DNA from: Aquirufa ecclesiirivi
GTDB taxonomy: Bacteria > Bacteroidota > Bacteroidia > Cytophagales > Spirosomataceae
Length of the DNA: 64,000 nt
Reading direction: 5' to 3'
Assembly: GCF_011250515.1 (NCBI RefSeq)
Contig: NZ_JAANOP010000008.1
Coordinates: 94,183-158,182, forward strand
The translations under genes and the position numbers were made by a program. The notes under the pieces were generated by a model that worked only from the letters and a program-made list of their open reading frames with translations, did no database searches and was not told where the DNA came from. Shown in pieces: positions 34,894 to 42,677 of the stretch; position 1 is the stretch's first letter; every line of letters begins with the position of its first letter.

Positions 34894-36390
34894 ATGAAAG
34901 CCTTCCTCGTTTTTCCCCATCAGTTATTTGAAGAAGCATTGAAGTTGCCTCAAGATCAAGTTTTTTATGTGATTGAGTCTGATTTGTATTTCAAACAATA
35001 TAGTTTTCATCAACAAAAACTTCTTTTTCACCGAGCTAGCCTTCGCTATTTTGCTGATTTATTAAGTCAACATGGTTTTCAGGTAATCTACATGGAGGCC
35101 AATGACCCAAAATCCAACATCATTGAGCTCATTTCAACCCTACAAAAAGAGGGATTAAGTGAATTGAGCTATTTTGACACCCATGATTATTTACTGGAAA
35201 GGAGAATACAACGTGTTTGTCAAGTTCCGAAAAACATAATCCCAAGCCCCAATTTCCTGAATCAGGATGTTCAAATTTTGGGCAACAAAAATACTTATTT
35301 CCAAACGGCGTTTTACATTCAACAAAGAAAGAATCTTCAAATTCTGCTGGACGAACAACAAAATCCGTTGGGCGGACAATGGTCCTTTGATACCGAAAAC
35401 AGAAAAAAAATACCCAAAAACACTTATATCCCCCAGCCATTTCCAAGTCTTGTATCCAATCCCTATATTCAGGAAGCTATTCATTATGTCCAAATACATT
35501 TCCCCCATAACCCAGGAAGCCTAGAAATGCCCTTTAGTAGTGGATACTACCCATGTACCCATGCAGATGCCAACATAGCTTTGGATCTATTTATCCAAGA
35601 ACGTCTTGTTCATTTTGGCGTCTATGAAGACGCTATTTTAGCACAAGAATCTACCCTATTTCATAGTGTATTAAGTCCCCTCATCAACGTGGGGCTTTTG
35701 AACCCCGCTCAAATTGTTGCCCGAATCATTCAGGCGCAGGCGCCCTTGAATAGTTTGGAAGGTATAATCCGACAAATCATTGGTTGGCGAGAGTTTGTAC
35801 AATTACTTTATCAGAAAATTGGTACGCAACAAAGAAATTCCAACTATTGGCGATTTACCAAAGAAATGCCAGAGGCATTTTATACCGCTTCCACCGGGAT
35901 AGAACCAGTGGATATGACCATTCGAAAACTTCTCAAAACAGGTTATTCACACCATATTGAACGATTGATGGTACTTGGAAACTTTATGCTACTATGTGAA
36001 ATCAAACCAAACGCCGTATATCAATGGTTCATGGAAATGTACATCGATGCTTACGATTGGGTAATGGTTCCCAATGTTTATGGCATGTCGCAATTTAGTG
36101 ATGGTGGATTAATGACGACAAAACCCTACATCTGTGGTTCCAATTATATTTTAAAAATGAGCGATTATAAAAAAGGCCCTTGGCAAGCTGTTTGGGATGG
36201 ATTATTTTGGCGTTTTCTGGATAAACAGCGAGCCACTTTTTCCAAAAACCCTCGCTGGGCTATGCTCATTAGCACTTGGGATAAAATGCCTAAAGAAAAG
36301 AAAGATTCCCATCTTCAACAGGCTGAAAATTATTTGACCAGCCTTTTTCCAAGAGTTTCATTAGAGGTTTCCAATAAGAAAAAAAGCTAG
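34894..36390 (+). CDS. Cryptochrome/photolyase-like protein of the COG3046 type, without the usual Fe-S cysteines
   Basis: It resembles the bacterial (6-4) photolyase/FeS-BCP family (PhrB/CryB). The N-terminal domain starts AFLVFPHQLFEEALKL, as in COG3046 proteins. The FAD domain has GIIRQIIGWREFVQLLYQ, SHHIERLMVLGNFMLLCEI and AYDWVMVPNVYGMSQFSDGG. In characterised members four Cys hold a [4Fe-4S] cluster, three of them just after the MSDY block. Here that region reads KMSDYKKGPWQAVWDGLFW and has no Cys; only CEI remains in place. The cluster is therefore probably absent. Its last 101 bp overlap the end of the minus-strand gene 36290-37420. Confidence 0.85.
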   Translation: MKAFLVFPHQLFEEALKLPQDQVFYVIESDLYFKQYSFHQQKLLFHRASLRYFADLLSQHGFQVIYMEANDPKSNIIELISTLQKEGLSELSYFDTHDYLLERRIQRVCQVPKNIIPSPNFLNQDVQILGNKNTYFQTAFYIQQRKNLQILLDEQQNPLGGQWSFDTENRKKIPKNTYIPQPFPSLVSNPYIQEAIHYVQIHFPHNPGSLEMPFSSGYYPCTHADANIALDLFIQERLVHFGVYEDAILAQESTLFHSVLSPLINVGLLNPAQIVARIIQAQAPLNSLEGIIRQIIGWREFVQLLYQKIGTQQRNSNYWRFTKEMPEAFYTASTGIEPVDMTIRKLLKTGYSHHIERLMVLGNFMLLCEIKPNAVYQWFMEMYIDAYDWVMVPNVYGMSQFSDGGLMTTKPYICGSNYILKMSDYKKGPWQAVWDGLFWRFLDKQRATFSKNPRWAMLISTWDKMPKEKKDSHLQQAENYLTSLFPRVSLEVSNKKKS

Positions 36391-37420
36391 GGAAATCTCC
36401 GATCAAATCAGGTGCTAAAAAAGGATAAGCTTCTCGGTTACCTTGCCAATGTGCCAGTATGGGATGATCTCTAAAGGTACCACAACAGTCCAAATCTGCA
36501 TATTCCCCATAATAAACCTGTAAGTCCGGAATCTGTGCAGCTAATTCCACTATAAATTGAATGGAACGGGGCGACATAGGAAAACGCTTGAAATGAGATG
36601 GTTCCAAAACCAAAATTCGATTTCCCTTCTCCTTCGCATGGAAATTAGGGTCTAGGGTATAATGCGAATATACGAAAGTAGATAAGTCTGGATTGATCTG
36701 TGGAATTTGAAAGGGGATGTTCGGTTCTTGAGGTGTAAAATCAAACTTTTCTTTGAATATGTCGGGAAATGCCAAATAAGGTAGTTCTTCGTAAGAACAA
36801 TCGACTACCGTATTTCTTTGTTGACGATGTGTGTAATGATTGATATTTTCTTGATTCACCCAATAGGGCTTATTGCTAAATGTGGCAGCGCACCATTGCC
36901 AACTAAGCGCATTACTCGCTAAATCACCATCCAGTAAATGGTAATACATCCAAGCAGCAGGCCCAGACCAGTGATAATGTGCCACATTACAGGCAAGAGA
37001 TGCGATATACATCCGAAGATGATTGTGCAAATATCCTGTTTGAGGAAAACGAGCTATATGTTCATCGATGGCTTCAATTCCCGTTTGAGCATGAACTAAT
37101 GCCGAAGGAATTCCTTGGTGCAAAACACCCTCTTGCGGGTGTCGAATATCTTGAAAAATTCCATCTCCCAAGCGAAACCAAGTTTTGGCATAGTACTCCC
37201 GCCAAGCTAATTCTTGAATGAATTTTTCCAGTTCCGAAAAGCTGAATCCCCGGTTTTTCAACCGAATTAATACCCCAGGTACGGTGATAAACCCACGAGA
37301 TAAATAAGGAGATAGGTAGGAAACGCCACCATCAATAAAATTTCTGGTACGAGCATAGGTTACAGGGTCGAAAGTGTCAATTCGATGGTATACCGCTTCT
37401 AGGCTGGCAGGAAATTCCAT
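36290..37420 (-). CDS. FAD-binding photolyase-type domain protein with C-terminal alpha/beta domain
   Basis: Residues 1-210 correspond to the helical FAD-binding domain of photolyases (NFIDGGVSYLSPYLSRGFI, ELAWREYYAKTWFRLG, TGYLHNHLRMYIASLACNV, NALSWQWCAATFSNKPYWVN). The antenna domain that normally precedes it is missing. Instead the C-terminal part (about 240-360) looks alpha/beta: RILVLEPSHF, FIVELAAQIPDLQVYYGEYA, PSFFSYWKPLMKLLE. The order is therefore FAD domain first. It starts in a TAATG overlap with the stop of the DUF2805 gene, so translation is coupled. The C-terminus overlaps 101 bp of the opposite COG3046 gene. Repair or light sensing is inferred from the FAD domain. Confidence 0.8.
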   Translation of the reverse strand: MEFPASLEAVYHRIDTFDPVTYARTRNFIDGGVSYLSPYLSRGFITVPGVLIRLKNRGFSFSELEKFIQELAWREYYAKTWFRLGDGIFQDIRHPQEGVLHQGIPSALVHAQTGIEAIDEHIARFPQTGYLHNHLRMYIASLACNVAHYHWSGPAAWMYYHLLDGDLASNALSWQWCAATFSNKPYWVNQENINHYTHRQQRNTVVDCSYEELPYLAFPDIFKEKFDFTPQEPNIPFQIPQINPDLSTFVYSHYTLDPNFHAKEKGNRILVLEPSHFKRFPMSPRSIQFIVELAAQIPDLQVYYGEYADLDCCGTFRDHPILAHWQGNREAYPFLAPDLIGDFPSFFSYWKPLMKLLEKGWSNNFQPVEDGNLSFL

Positions 37421-37713
37421 TAGCGTTTACTGATTTTATTCAGGCTGATGCTCCGCTGGAGATTACATTTAAAACGAGGGTCCAAGGAAACCCTTTTTAG
37501 TAAATGTTTGGTGTTACGACCCGACATCCTTTTGCGCCACATCTGAAAACTCGATCTTTTACTATGTAGTCGCATGAATTCAATAACCTCTTTTTCTCTG
37601 AGTCCAAACTGAAATTCAATGGCTTCAAAAGGCGTGCGATCTTCCCAAGCCATTTGAATGATTCGGTCTATATCTTCTTCTGACAACTTATTTATTTCTT
37701 CGACACTTTTCAC
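37420..37713 (-). CDS. DUF2805/TIGR03643-family protein
   Basis: It is a small, basic protein of unknown biochemical function. The conserved core is [20 protein letters not shown], followed by [16 protein letters not shown], a helix-turn-helix-like arrangement, and a basic tail ([19 protein letters not shown]). The frame is open up to an ATG at 37866. The extra 51 residues have no family support, so I prefer the GTG at 37713 near the start of the conserved core; the start is uncertain. The stop overlaps the start of the FAD-domain gene (TAATG). Members of this family tend to lie next to photolyase-type genes, which suggests a shared role. Confidence 0.75.
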   Translation of the reverse strand: MKSVEEINKLSEEDIDRIIQMAWEDRTPFEAIEFQFGLREKEVIEFMRLHSKRSSFQMWRKRMSGRNTKHLLKRVSLDPRFKCNLQRSISLNKISKR

Positions 37714-37930
37714 TGCAATAAACGATTTTGTCCCAATCACGCTCCCACTTTTTGCGCCAAGAAAATGGCCTGGAGCAAATAGGACATATTTTTGTAGGCA
37801 AATGCTGTTTTTTAACCCCTTGCATGACACAATTTTATACTCAATAGCATTAGTTACTTGAAACAATGCACATGAAAAAAGGTTTAAAATTTCTACAAAA
37901 TTTGAGTTTAACCGTTCTTTGAAATACCTC

Positions 37931-38374
37931 TTACTTCATCGGCGTAGAATGCATCATACGGATTTTCCAGCGGCCTGACTGTCTGACTAAAACCACACTT
38001 TCTAACCAGCGTGCGTTTCGGATTTGATCGCCCCGACGAATCACGGCTTGGTTCCAATAACTCACCCAAGCCATATCTCCCTGTTGCTCAGCTCTTAAAA
38101 AAGTAAAGGTGTTTTTTCGTTCGTAAGAAATAGTAGGATTTGGTTTTACTTTTTGAGTCAAGGTATCATTGGTCCAAATCATCCCTGCTTCATAAAGTAC
38201 AAAATCAGGCGTGGTATTCTCTTGGAATAAGGAGGCATTCATTTGCGAAAAACCATCAAAAAACCGAATGATAGGCTGATGTAGGCTGTCAGATGGAGCT
38301 TGTGCCGACAAATCTAGGCATCCCCCAATGAATAATAGGACACTTAAACAGGTAAAAAGTATGCTTTTTCTCAT
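37931..38374 (-). CDS. DUF4440/NTF2-like secreted protein
   Basis: It is a small alpha+beta barrel of the NTF2 superfamily, function unknown. The ATG at 38374 begins a lipoprotein or Sec signal (MRKSILFTCLSVLLFIGGC); an in-frame ATG at 38398 is less likely. The core has IIRFFDGFSQMNASLFQENT, a central FTFLRAEQQGDMAWVSYWN, and RWKIRMMHSTPM at the end, the usual DUF4440 closing strand. About 147 residues. It is monocistronic. Confidence 0.8.
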   Translation of the reverse strand: MRKSILFTCLSVLLFIGGCLDLSAQAPSDSLHQPIIRFFDGFSQMNASLFQENTTPDFVLYEAGMIWTNDTLTQKVKPNPTISYERKNTFTFLRAEQQGDMAWVSYWNQAVIRRGDQIRNARWLESVVLVRQSGRWKIRMMHSTPMK

Positions 38375-38563
38375 GGATGAATCAATAATTGAATCCAAAT
38401 CTAAAGATGTTTAGCAAATTTATTAAGCTCTCCACTTTGAAATATGTTCAAAACCCAAAAACTTCCATATTCATCACTCTTGGGATTATACATCTATTTA
38501 ACGGCATTCACAGGTTAAATTATTTCCAAATATTGGCTACATTGAAAAAAAAATCACGATACC

Positions 38564-39841
38564 ATGAAAAAAAGCATGTACATTTTCGCGCTATTATTAG
38601 CGATGATTTCCCTGACCACCAACGCCAAACCAACTGGATCCTATAAACTCGTGGTGGAAGGTTTTGACTGGGGAGCAGGTGTCAATAAAGTAATTCTAAG
38701 CTTGTCTGATACCACCTCAACCGTAAATGCGGGTGAATTTTCTGTCTTTGCTTCCAGAAAGTCCAACGCTGGGCCTATCACAGAAGAGCAATCAAGCGGT
38801 AAAAGAGAAATCGTAGGAGCTTATGTTTCCGATCCAACAGGCAATCGGGTTAAAACGGGTAAAAATATTACGTTGGTGCTGGCAGTGGGACCACAACTAC
38901 CCATTAGCTTTCCCATCCAATATTTCAGAAGCAAAGGTAATGTCTGGGTAGATTATCAATTGACCATCATTCATACGAAATCCCAACAAGTTTGGGATAG
39001 CCCTACTGGAAAATTAATGCCTTTAGTTGATCAATTTGATTTAACAGGTAAGTATAAGTTCAATGATCAATTGACGATGTCTTACGCCACTTTTAGTCCG
39101 ACCATTAAAAAGGAGAAAGCCCCCTTACTCATTTGGCTGCATGGTGGAGGAGAAGGTGGATTTGATCCAACAATTCCCTTATTGGGCAATAAAGCAGCAA
39201 ATTATGCCTCAGAAGCCATCCAGTCCATTTTTGAAGGAGCCTATGTCTTATCGCCGCAGTGTCCAGGAGCTTGGATGCATAATGCACAAAAAGTTACAAC
39301 CCATGGTAAGGAAAATGATGTCTACAATGAGGGATTAATGGCATTGATTAAAGACTATGTCAAATCCAACCCCAATATTGACCCCAATCGAATCTACGTG
39401 GGAGGTTGCTCCAATGGTGGATATATGGCATTAAAGTTGATTTTACTATACCCAGATTACTTTGCTGCTGGATATATCAGTGCCTTGGCATACCGCTCCG
39501 AATACATCCCCGATGCCGATATTCAAAAAATTAAGCAAGTTCCCATTTGGTTTGTTCATTCCAAAGATGACGCTACTACCATCCCAGACCTTACGGTGGT
39601 TCCTGTTTACCAAAGATTACAAGCAGCTGGAGCTAAAAATATCCATTTTACCTATTATGACCATGTACATGATATTACCAATTTCTATGGAGGAAAGGGA
39701 TTTCAATATAACGGACATTGGTCTTGGGTTTACTTACACGAGAACCTTCCAAGGACGAATCTAGACGGTTCATTAGTTAAAGTGAATGGGAAACCTGTTA
39801 GCATCATGGAATGGTTGGCTGCTCAGAAAAAAGGCAAATAA
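38564..39841 (+). CDS. Secreted esterase with N-terminal Ig-like domain
   Basis: It is a predicted extracellular alpha/beta-hydrolase, related to PHB-depolymerase-like and prolyl-oligopeptidase-like esterases. The signal peptide ends near residue 21. An Ig-like N-terminal domain covers about 25-140 (SYKLVVEGFDWGAGVNKVIL). The catalytic domain has LLIWLHGGGEGG (oxyanion loop, 188-199) and GGCSNGGYM with Ser283 as nucleophile. A late DHVHD probably supplies the catalytic His. The 425 residues match the EstA-type layout. It has its own downstream terminator. Substrate is unknown, perhaps acyl groups on plant or algal glycans. Confidence 0.85.
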   Translation: MKKSMYIFALLLAMISLTTNAKPTGSYKLVVEGFDWGAGVNKVILSLSDTTSTVNAGEFSVFASRKSNAGPITEEQSSGKREIVGAYVSDPTGNRVKTGKNITLVLAVGPQLPISFPIQYFRSKGNVWVDYQLTIIHTKSQQVWDSPTGKLMPLVDQFDLTGKYKFNDQLTMSYATFSPTIKKEKAPLLIWLHGGGEGGFDPTIPLLGNKAANYASEAIQSIFEGAYVLSPQCPGAWMHNAQKVTTHGKENDVYNEGLMALIKDYVKSNPNIDPNRIYVGGCSNGGYMALKLILLYPDYFAAGYISALAYRSEYIPDADIQKIKQVPIWFVHSKDDATTIPDLTVVPVYQRLQAAGAKNIHFTYYDHVHDITNFYGGKGFQYNGHWSWVYLHENLPRTNLDGSLVKVNGKPVSIMEWLAAQKKGK

Positions 39842-39863
39842 TATTTCCCCAATAAAAAATTGG

Positions 39864-39896
39864 ATTAGCCTCTCATGCATGACATGGGAGGCTAAT
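39864..39896 (+). terminator. Intrinsic terminator after the esterase gene
   Basis: A 14-bp stem starting ATTAGCCTC, with one G-T pair and a 5-nt loop, is followed by a run of T. Confidence 0.85.
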
Positions 39897-40046
39897 TTTT
39901 TGAAGAGTATTTGTGATGAAGTATTGTAACGCATTGATTTACAGCTCCTATACGTAATACGTGAACTTGATTAGATAGTTAGAAATAAGTCTAAATTTAT
40001 TTAGTAATTTTCAGTGATTAAAAACTACACCTGTTTACTTGTCTAC

Positions 40047-40060
40047 TTGACATATGTCAA
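40047..40060. promoter_or_regulatory. Perfect palindrome TTGACATATGTCAA, candidate operator
   Basis: The two TTGACAT half sites abut to give a 14-bp palindrome with the layout TTGAC-N4-GTCAA, the same spacing as Fnr-type sites (TTGAT-N4-ATCAA). It lies about 160 bp before the subtilase start. Binding by a Crp/Fnr-type regulator is inference. Confidence 0.4.
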
Positions 40061-40218
40061 TTTTAGAACATTTTAGATTATTAAATTGTAAAAAATTAAG
40101 ATAATATAGATTTCTATTTTAACTTACTGACTTGTAATCCTTACATTTACTATGTGTTCGAAATTAATATTTGTGTTCTAAATCATATATGTAACTTACT
40201 CACATTAAAAATCGAATA

Positions 40219-41619
40219 ATGAAATCTCAATTTGCAATTTTGCTTTTGGCAGCATTTACTTTTTCTTGCCAGATGCAATTGGATGAATTAGCCCTTTCTC
40301 CCAATGCTAACAATGGCAATTCTTCGGCTCCTGGTTTAGTACAACAGGGTAATTCAGGAAAAAGTATTTCCAATGAAATATTAATTCAATTCAAAAGTGG
40401 AACTTCTGAATCTGGTAAATTAACTGCTCTAAAAGCCATTACTGGAACTATTCAAGAACGGATTATTACTCAAGAAATGAAAGACGAAGGTAATGATGGA
40501 TTCTATGTCGTAAAAACCAATATCAATGCTATTGAAGCCATCAATCGTGCTTCAAAAAATTCTTTAATTGAAATAGCAGAACTTAATCAACTATACACAC
40601 ACCAACAAACAAGTACTACTCCTGATGATTTATACTACAGTAGCGGTCAACTTTGGGGCTTGAATGGAACCTATGGTAGTAATGCCAACGTAGCTTGGGC
40701 AAATAATAATACGGGATCTTCTACTGTTTATGTAGGAATTGTGGACGAAGGTGTGATGTTTAATCACCCTGATTTAGTCAACAACATGTGGTCTAATCCA
40801 AATGAAATTGTTGATGGATTGGATAATGACAAAAACGGATTCATTGACGATGTCCGTGGTTGGGATTTTGCCAACAATGATGCTTCTGTGTATGATGGAG
40901 CGTCTAGCAATGATATTGACGCGCATGGTACTCATGTATCGGGAACCATTGGAGGATTAGGCAACAATTCCATTGGAGTAGTAGGCATGAATTGGAATGT
41001 CAAAATTATCCCTGCTAAATTCATGGGTCCTGCTGGAGGATCTACTGCCAATGCCATCAAGGCCTTGGATTATTTAACCAACCTAAAGAAAACTAAAAGA
41101 ATCAATATTGTAGCCAGTAATAACTCTTGGGGAGGCGGCGCCTATTCCAAATTATTATTATCAGCCATACAACGTGCCGATAGAGGCGGAATACTTTTTG
41201 TTGTAGCAGCAGGTAATGCTGGAAGCAACATTGATTTGACACCTTCTTACCCAGCTAGTTATACCACTCCCAATGTCATAGCTGTATCAGCCATTGATGT
41301 GGATGGCTTACTACCTACCTGGTCTAGTTATGGAGTTAAATCCGTAGCACTTGGAGCTCCTGGAGCAAATATCATTTCAACAGTCCCAGGTCCTAATGGA
41401 GTAGGATATGCTGCCTATAGTGGAACATCCATGGCAACCCCACACGTAGCGGCGGCTGTTGCCTTGTATGCGGCAAAAAATTACCCTACTAGTACCACTC
41501 AAGCCGCTTCTCAAGTGATTAAAAAAGCTATTATTAATAACACCAATACCACACCCTCTTTAAATGGTAAAACAATTTCAGGTGGTCGACTAAATGTAGG
41601 TGTTGTAGGATTTTATTAA
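40219..41619 (+). CDS. Subtilisin-like serine protease (S8), lipoprotein
   Basis: It is a secreted endopeptidase. The signal ends at Cys17 (TFSCQ). Residues 50-128 are probably an I9-type propeptide (NEILIQFKSG onward). The catalytic triad is Asp176 (VGIVDEGV), His236 (DAHGTHVSG) and Ser404 (SGTSMATPHVAA), with oxyanion Asn333 (VAAGNAG). A Ca-binding-like loop DGLDNDKNGFIDD lies at 199-211. The length is 466 residues, with no C-terminal sorting domain of the type IX kind. It has a separate promoter region and its own terminator, so it is monocistronic. Confidence 0.95.
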   Translation: MKSQFAILLLAAFTFSCQMQLDELALSPNANNGNSSAPGLVQQGNSGKSISNEILIQFKSGTSESGKLTALKAITGTIQERIITQEMKDEGNDGFYVVKTNINAIEAINRASKNSLIEIAELNQLYTHQQTSTTPDDLYYSSGQLWGLNGTYGSNANVAWANNNTGSSTVYVGIVDEGVMFNHPDLVNNMWSNPNEIVDGLDNDKNGFIDDVRGWDFANNDASVYDGASSNDIDAHGTHVSGTIGGLGNNSIGVVGMNWNVKIIPAKFMGPAGGSTANAIKALDYLTNLKKTKRINIVASNNSWGGGAYSKLLLSAIQRADRGGILFVVAAGNAGSNIDLTPSYPASYTTPNVIAVSAIDVDGLLPTWSSYGVKSVALGAPGANIISTVPGPNGVGYAAYSGTSMATPHVAAAVALYAAKNYPTSTTQAASQVIKKAIINNTNTTPSLNGKTISGGRLNVGVVGFY

Positions 41620-41650
41620 TACGTTAAAATTAAAGCATTCCGTGTTTACA

Positions 41651-41676
41651 AGGCCTCTCTTTCGTTAGAGAGGCTT
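41651..41676 (+). terminator. Intrinsic terminator after the subtilase gene
   Basis: CCTCTCT and AGAGAGG form the core of a 10-bp stem around a 6-nt TTCGTT loop, followed by a T run. Confidence 0.85.
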
Positions 41677-41831
41677 TTTGTTTTTCTTATAGCTCATCAG
41701 CAGAAAAATATTTCTCGGAAAAATGACCATCGGTTTGGTAAGTAAAAAGTCCCTGTTTAAATTAATGCTAACATCCACATTAGGAATGTCGTAATACTCG
41801 ATCGCTTCCTTGTAAACACACTAAAAATTGC

Positions 41832-42677
41832 ATGAAAAAAATCCAATTGTCATTTGCTATGGCAGTCTTGCTGATGAGTCAATCACCAGCAGCATTAGCC
41901 CAAGGCAATAAAAAACCAGAGGTTCCCAAAACTCCAGTGGCTGCAGCTCCCATTGCCGAAACGCCCAAAGTAGATGCCAATAAAAAAGGTCCTAAACCTT
42001 ATAATAAGGTAGTCGATAGCACAGCTGTCACCCAAAAAGGATTATTCGATGTCCATAAAGTGGATCAGAAATTTCTTTTTGAAATTCCAGCAACCCTCAT
42101 TGACCAAGAAATCATGACCATTACCCGTTTTTCCAAAACACCAGCTGGTGGAGGAATTTTTGGAGGAGAGGAAGTAAACCGACAAGTGATTCAATTTGAA
42201 AAAGGGAATAACAATAACCTATTACTTCGTTCCATCAGCTACGTTATCATGTCACCCGATGAAGGAAAGCCCTTAGCTCAGGCGGTTAAAAACTCATCAG
42301 CGAACCCAATAGTAGGAATTTATGACATATTAGCCATTAAAAAAGACTCCACAGGTAAAAAGGAGCTTTCCTATGTCATCGACATGACCAGTACCTTTGA
42401 CTCCGACATTCAAACATTTTCTTTAGATCCGGTCAGAAAACAAACACTGAGTATTCAGGCGTTTCAAAAGGATAAGTCATATATTCAGAAAATAAGTAGC
42501 TTTCCTATCAATACGGAAATCAGAACGGTAAAAACCTATTCTACGGTACCCTCCTTGATTTCGTTGAGCCCAGTTCCTAGAATTGGAACCAATTTACCTG
42601 CCGGTTTAGATGCTGGACTTATTGACATTGGAATTAAATACTTCCATGATTGCCTTGCCCAAAAAACCCATGCGTAA
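41832..42677 (+). CDS. Zinc-dependent metalloprotease, N-terminal part (frameshifted)
   Basis: It is the first part of a large secreted metalloprotease of the DUF5117/DUF5118 type. A signal peptide ends near residue 24 (ALAQG). DUF5118-like sequence is followed by the DUF5117 region (FLFEIPATLIDQEIMTITRF, RQVIQFEKGNNNNLLLRS). The frame ends at 42677 after 281 codons, while the family continues in the +1 frame from about 42610. The two frames overlap by 68 bp. The junction must lie after the in-frame TAG at 42607-42609 of the second frame and before the first frame loses similarity, around GATGCTGGACTTATT. Either the gene is broken, the read has an error, or expression needs a frameshift. Confidence 0.75.
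   Translation: MKKIQLSFAMAVLLMSQSPAALAQGNKKPEVPKTPVAAAPIAETPKVDANKKGPKPYNKVVDSTAVTQKGLFDVHKVDQKFLFEIPATLIDQEIMTITRFSKTPAGGGIFGGEEVNRQVIQFEKGNNNNLLLRSISYVIMSPDEGKPLAQAVKNSSANPIVGIYDILAIKKDSTGKKELSYVIDMTSTFDSDIQTFSLDPVRKQTLSIQAFQKDKSYIQKISSFPINTEIRTVKTYSTVPSLISLSPVPRIGTNLPAGLDAGLIDIGIKYFHDCLAQKTHA

Larger units (their letters stand above)
39842..40218. other. Intergenic region before the subtilase gene
   Basis: It contains the terminator of the esterase gene and a perfect 14-bp palindrome (40047-40060). The rest is AT-rich and has no gene I can support. Confidence 0.55.

Noticed and set aside
35129-35508. Two overlapping minus-strand ORFs of 105 codons
   Set aside because: They lie wholly inside the COG3046 photolyase-like gene on the other strand and show no conserved motif.
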